Assembly: GCF_040412425.1 (NCBI RefSeq)
Contig: NC_089755.1
Coordinates: 53,343,298-53,407,297 of the forward strand
DNA length: 64,000 nt
Reading direction: 5' to 3'
Origin: Macrobrachium rosenbergii
Taxonomy: Eukaryota; Arthropoda; Malacostraca; Decapoda; Palaemonidae
This document shows, piece after piece, positions 60,321 to 64,000 of this stretch. The notes under the pieces were generated by a model, which was given only the letters and a program-made list of their open reading frames with translations, had not been told where the DNA came from and did no database searches. Numbering within the stretch: position 1 is the stretch's first letter; the number at the start of each line of letters is the position of its first letter. The translations under genes and the position numbers were made by a program.

Positions 60321-63300
60321 GTCATTAGCAAAAGTTTTCTTCAGTGGGTAGGGTATCCAACATATTCTCCTACCGTAACTTCAAAATAATCACTCTGTAG
60401 ACGCTAGATTGCAGTCTTGCCTGACAGCATCATCACAATTTAAAAACATAATATTTTAACCAAGCAGTAACACCAGTGTGATTTACTTATGATGAGATTT
60501 ATGCCATTCACTGGTATATTCATTCATTCTGGTGATTAGCAAGTTCTCTAATCACTCGCCGTTCTTCTGTACCACCTTCTTCCTGATCCTTTGGTACCAT
60601 AGTTAATTTGTTGTACTCAAGATGTGTTACTGTTTGGATTTGCATTAATTGTAGTACACATTCTCTTAAATTTTTTGCCTTTTACTAGTTGTAGTAACCA
60701 TCCTCTAAGAGTCCAGTGACCAGAGAAATAGTACATCTCTAAAGGTTGCAGGTATAGTAATTCCTACCAGTTTGTTAGTCTACAGTACTGTACACAAGAA
60801 TGTTGAAGAGCTGCCGTATCACATCCAATCTTAGTAGCTATTCAGCGTAAAAGAAGTTTGTACATTATGTAGGTACATATAAATTTCAAGTAATTATGGT
60901 ACTTTGTAAATACAAGCCTCTCATCTTCCTTGAAGTTCCTTCTCACAGTCCCTCTTGAGTGGTCTTGTTCACAGCTGCTTCTGCTTGATAAGCCAGTAGG
61001 TGACTATTTATGGCGTAATATGCAAAGGATGTTTTGCTACTAATGGAATGTTTTCCAGACTGAGTAACTCCGAAGAGTTCTTTCATGTTTGAAATGACAC
61101 AACTTCAGTTAATCCTGCCGTACTGGCCATGGAAGCATAAGTAGAAAAAAACATCATCATTTGCTGTATTCTTTATTAATTTCTTACTTGCATTAACACT
61201 GAATTGAACTGTCATGTTTCCACTTTTCATCTTATATAGTGTTTGTGATACTTAGTGTGAGCATTTTCCATAGAAATTTTTTCATTGGTTGTGTGTGAGT
61301 ACAGTAATAGTCTTGTAGCCATTCAGCCCCTAATGACATTGTAAATTGTTCCTAGTACTTTAAATTTTGAAATATGTTTATATGGGCATACTTCTCTTTT
61401 TTTGTGAAAAGGCATAACACATGCCTTTAATGGGCTTTTGGTCCTTTGTATTAATTGTCTATGTACACTACTGTGATTCTCGTTCTACTGTAGATTTAAC
61501 TAGTGGCTGTGTCTTAGCCTTCACAGAAGCAAGTACAGTAGGGATGGCTAAATTTTAGGGTTCTTAAGATTTTACAGTGTTGATTAGTGGTTTTAGAGCA
61601 ACAGAACTCATTGTGCATAATCCTTTAGAGAGAAAACTGAGAAAAAGTAGTTGTCAAGTTATGATTGTGATGATGATGATGTTGAGCAAGGTCCCTAACG
61701 TTTTGCTTCTCAGAAGCAAGTACTATGGTGGATATGACTAGTTTTCGTGAATTTCTCCTTCATTTTGATAAAAATGCACTGATTTCTCCTAGGTCTAGTC
61801 TGTTAGATGGCTTGCAATTTACCCAACTTGATTCACATTTGTAGATCATACCCAGGCCGTTGTTTGCAAAAGCTCCTTGTTTGTAGGAGGAACTCCATTT
61901 CTTTGACTGTATTGTTACTGTTCTTATAACGCTGTTTAAATAGACAACTAAGTCACATTTGTAGGCATGTAAGGATGTTTATAGCATTGTTTATATTGTA
62001 GATATATTGAAAATTGGAGTAAGATAAAAGTAAAAGAAGTTGGACAGCAAGATGGGAAGATACCAGAGGGAAAGGATGAAGAGTTAAAAAGTATACAGTA
62101 AAGCAAAACAGACAGGAGCTAGAAGGGATACTGTACAGTACTGCAAAATAACCTTCAACGCCATCCACTACAATGTGCAGCATTGCAAGGAACATTTTTG
62201 ATAGTACCCCCTGTTGAGACTTGCAATATTGGCCTCCTTGGTCACGCAGTCTTGGAGATAATATAGATTTAACTTGTAATTTCCTCGAAGATTTCCTTCA
62301 CAGTGTGTCAGTAGTATTTCCATGGGTGGGTTTTTACATATAAATACTGTAGATTCACTCAGTCATTCATTACCATGCATGCTGTATGGAATCTGTGAAC
62401 TTGGGTCAGTTGGTTAAATCAGTGCTTCATGTCATTTGTGTTTAAGATGTCATAGGTCTGCAGAAAGAGAAGCATATTTCTGATTACCTAAGAAGTGGTA
62501 CCTAAAAATCACGGTTTTTATACGATGGGGTTTGACTCGGGCATAAATGATTACCTTGGTCTTTTCTCCATAAGAAATTTAAGTATTTATATTTACAATA
62601 ATGCTTCTATATGTATGTAATATGTTTTATAATGTAGGCGATGAGGGGTTTAAGGAGTTAAAACAAACAAAGAACTTGCCTTTTTCTTTACTCGAGTCTT
62701 TGTGTACAGTACTGTACAGTAGTCTGTTACCTTAATTTTGTTAATTCCATGTGCACAGTTGGGACCTACAAAAGTTTGTTGCTAGCAGGGCTGTGTACAG
62801 TACTTACAGACAAAATGATAAGGAGTTAGTTTAAATTTTTTGAGTTACCTTTTCTTTTTTGTATGGTATCACTAGCAGAAAGATGGGCTTTTTATAATAA
62901 AGTGATGTATGTTATTTTTCAGTATACTATAATTAGTTTATACACAAACTTATTAATCATAAAAATAGCCTTTAACTGTGCAGAACAAATCCAGTTGCAT
63001 GAAGCAAGATTTCAAAGAAAAATGTTCCAGTGGGCATGATTAACCAACTCCCAGATTCTTGAGGATACGCTATTTATTTTTAATTTTCTTAGCCAGTTCC
63101 CATCTAAAGAGAGTGGGGAAGGGAGGGCACCAATATTTATGGTTAATGGATTTGTATAAGAACTAATTTTGTTGCAGAAATAGGTGTCAGGAAACGTTGG
63201 GCAGCCTTCACCTCATTCTACCTTAGGGATGTTCCCAATAAGTCCTCGGATACCTTCTCCTTGGGATCCATGGTGGTTGCTCAGCAAGTTCTGTAGACAC

Positions 63301-64000
63301 TCGGCGAAAATGATGGTAGATACGATGATACCTCATGGTACCTCTTGAGGATATTCTTTGGCCTCACAGCAGCTGGAGGTGGTCCACTGAGCAGAGGGCT
63401 CTCACACCGGTCTGGCAAAGCCCGAGAGGCTAGGACAGAGGACCCATAAGAAAGCAAAATTGGGGGAGCATAGGCAAGGGCTTTATAGCTGTGGCCACCA
63501 AAAGTGAGAAAGGATACTCAGCTCTATCTAGGGGCTAGTGAGCAGTGCACAAGCCAATAGGATCTTGATGAATCTTAGTGGCAGTGATATAGACTGAGGA
63601 ATGACGAAACCTCATGGCATGGCTTTATGATACTCTGGCTTCATAGGGGTAGAGGAGGACTACTAACACTATATAAAAAGTTGGGCAGAGCCAGAGGAAC
63701 CATGAGAGACCATTTGATGTACTAACTGTAAATATTATGACTTTTCTGAAGTTGCACCATTAAGTAAGCAAAAGCTGCAAAAATTGAACAGAAGAGCAGT
63801 AAGCTACACTTAGTAACATTGCAGAAACCTGTGGGTTGCCATATGAAAGGCAACGTGCTGAAAACCTCATGAAATATGATTAGATCTTGTTAGTGGCATG
63901 CCACTAAACATGTTAGAAGAACTGTAGAGAACAGTACCACAGCTTCCATACACCAAGATGCAAATAAGAATTAATACAGGTAGTGTATCCACAAGGAACC
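60321..64000. other. Gene-free right end
   Basis: No gene or clear mobile element. The 63180-63700 part is less A/T-rich (GGATCCATGGTGGTTGCTC, CACACCGGTCTGGCAAAGCC) and could be part of a decayed retroelement or an exon-containing region, but I see no open frame that supports it. Confidence 0.4.

Noticed and set aside
63180..63700. Less A/T-rich segment that might be an exon or retroelement
   Set aside because: No long frame, splice-site pair or domain could be shown.

Overview
The window reads as nuclear DNA of a decapod crustacean. The strongest reason is a tandem array of crustin genes (12-cysteine WAP-domain antimicrobial peptides typical of decapods). The A/T-rich, very microsatellite-dense sequence ((AT)n, (AAT)n, (CT)n) and several dispersed short repeats fit this. 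I cannot name the species. Splicing is pervasive, so open reading frames alone miss the start of most genes.

Layout. 1-24.3 kb: six plus-strand crustin genes, each with a two-codon first coding exon (ATG AAG), a 0.4-0.6 kb intron and one exon carrying the rest. Gene 1 is divergent. Genes 2-6 recur every ~4.1-4.3 kb with homologous spacers, so they are a recent segmental tandem array. Promoters have a TATA box, an initiator-like CACAGTC or TCATT and an NF-kappaB-like site, as expected for immune genes. 24.6-32.3 kb: the worn edge of the cluster, with a plus-strand crustin relic, a minus-strand crustin relic that lost the middle of its WAP domain, and an intact divergent minus-strand crustin with a Gly-rich segment (type II-like). 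25-44 kb: gene-poor, filled by microsatellites and dispersed elements, including a ~300 bp SINE-like family (seven copies from 27 to 46 kb, all in one orientation), a family ending in (AAT)n and a multi-hairpin element.

44.5-48.0 kb: a four-exon plus-strand gene whose spliced product is 500 aa: N-terminal C3HC4 RING, central coiled coil, C-terminal divergent cyclophilin fold. The layout resembles the primate TRIM5-cyclophilin A (TRIMCyp) restriction factors but has no B-box. It is the most interesting object here. 48-54 kb: no gene seen.

54.4-58.4 kb: a minus-strand gene for a rhodopsin-family-like seven-helix receptor, rebuilt from four exons (DHY after helix 3, CWTP in helix 6, Cys pair after helix 7). 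Its second extracellular loop seems to be ~365 residues and Ser/Thr/Asn-rich. That exon carries two apparent one-base frameshifts, which may be assembly errors or real damage. 58.4-64 kb: no gene seen apart from one small pogo/Tigger-like MITE.

Functionally, the left half is an inducible antimicrobial-peptide cluster. The RING-cyclophilin gene could also belong to innate defence, but that is inference from architecture only.
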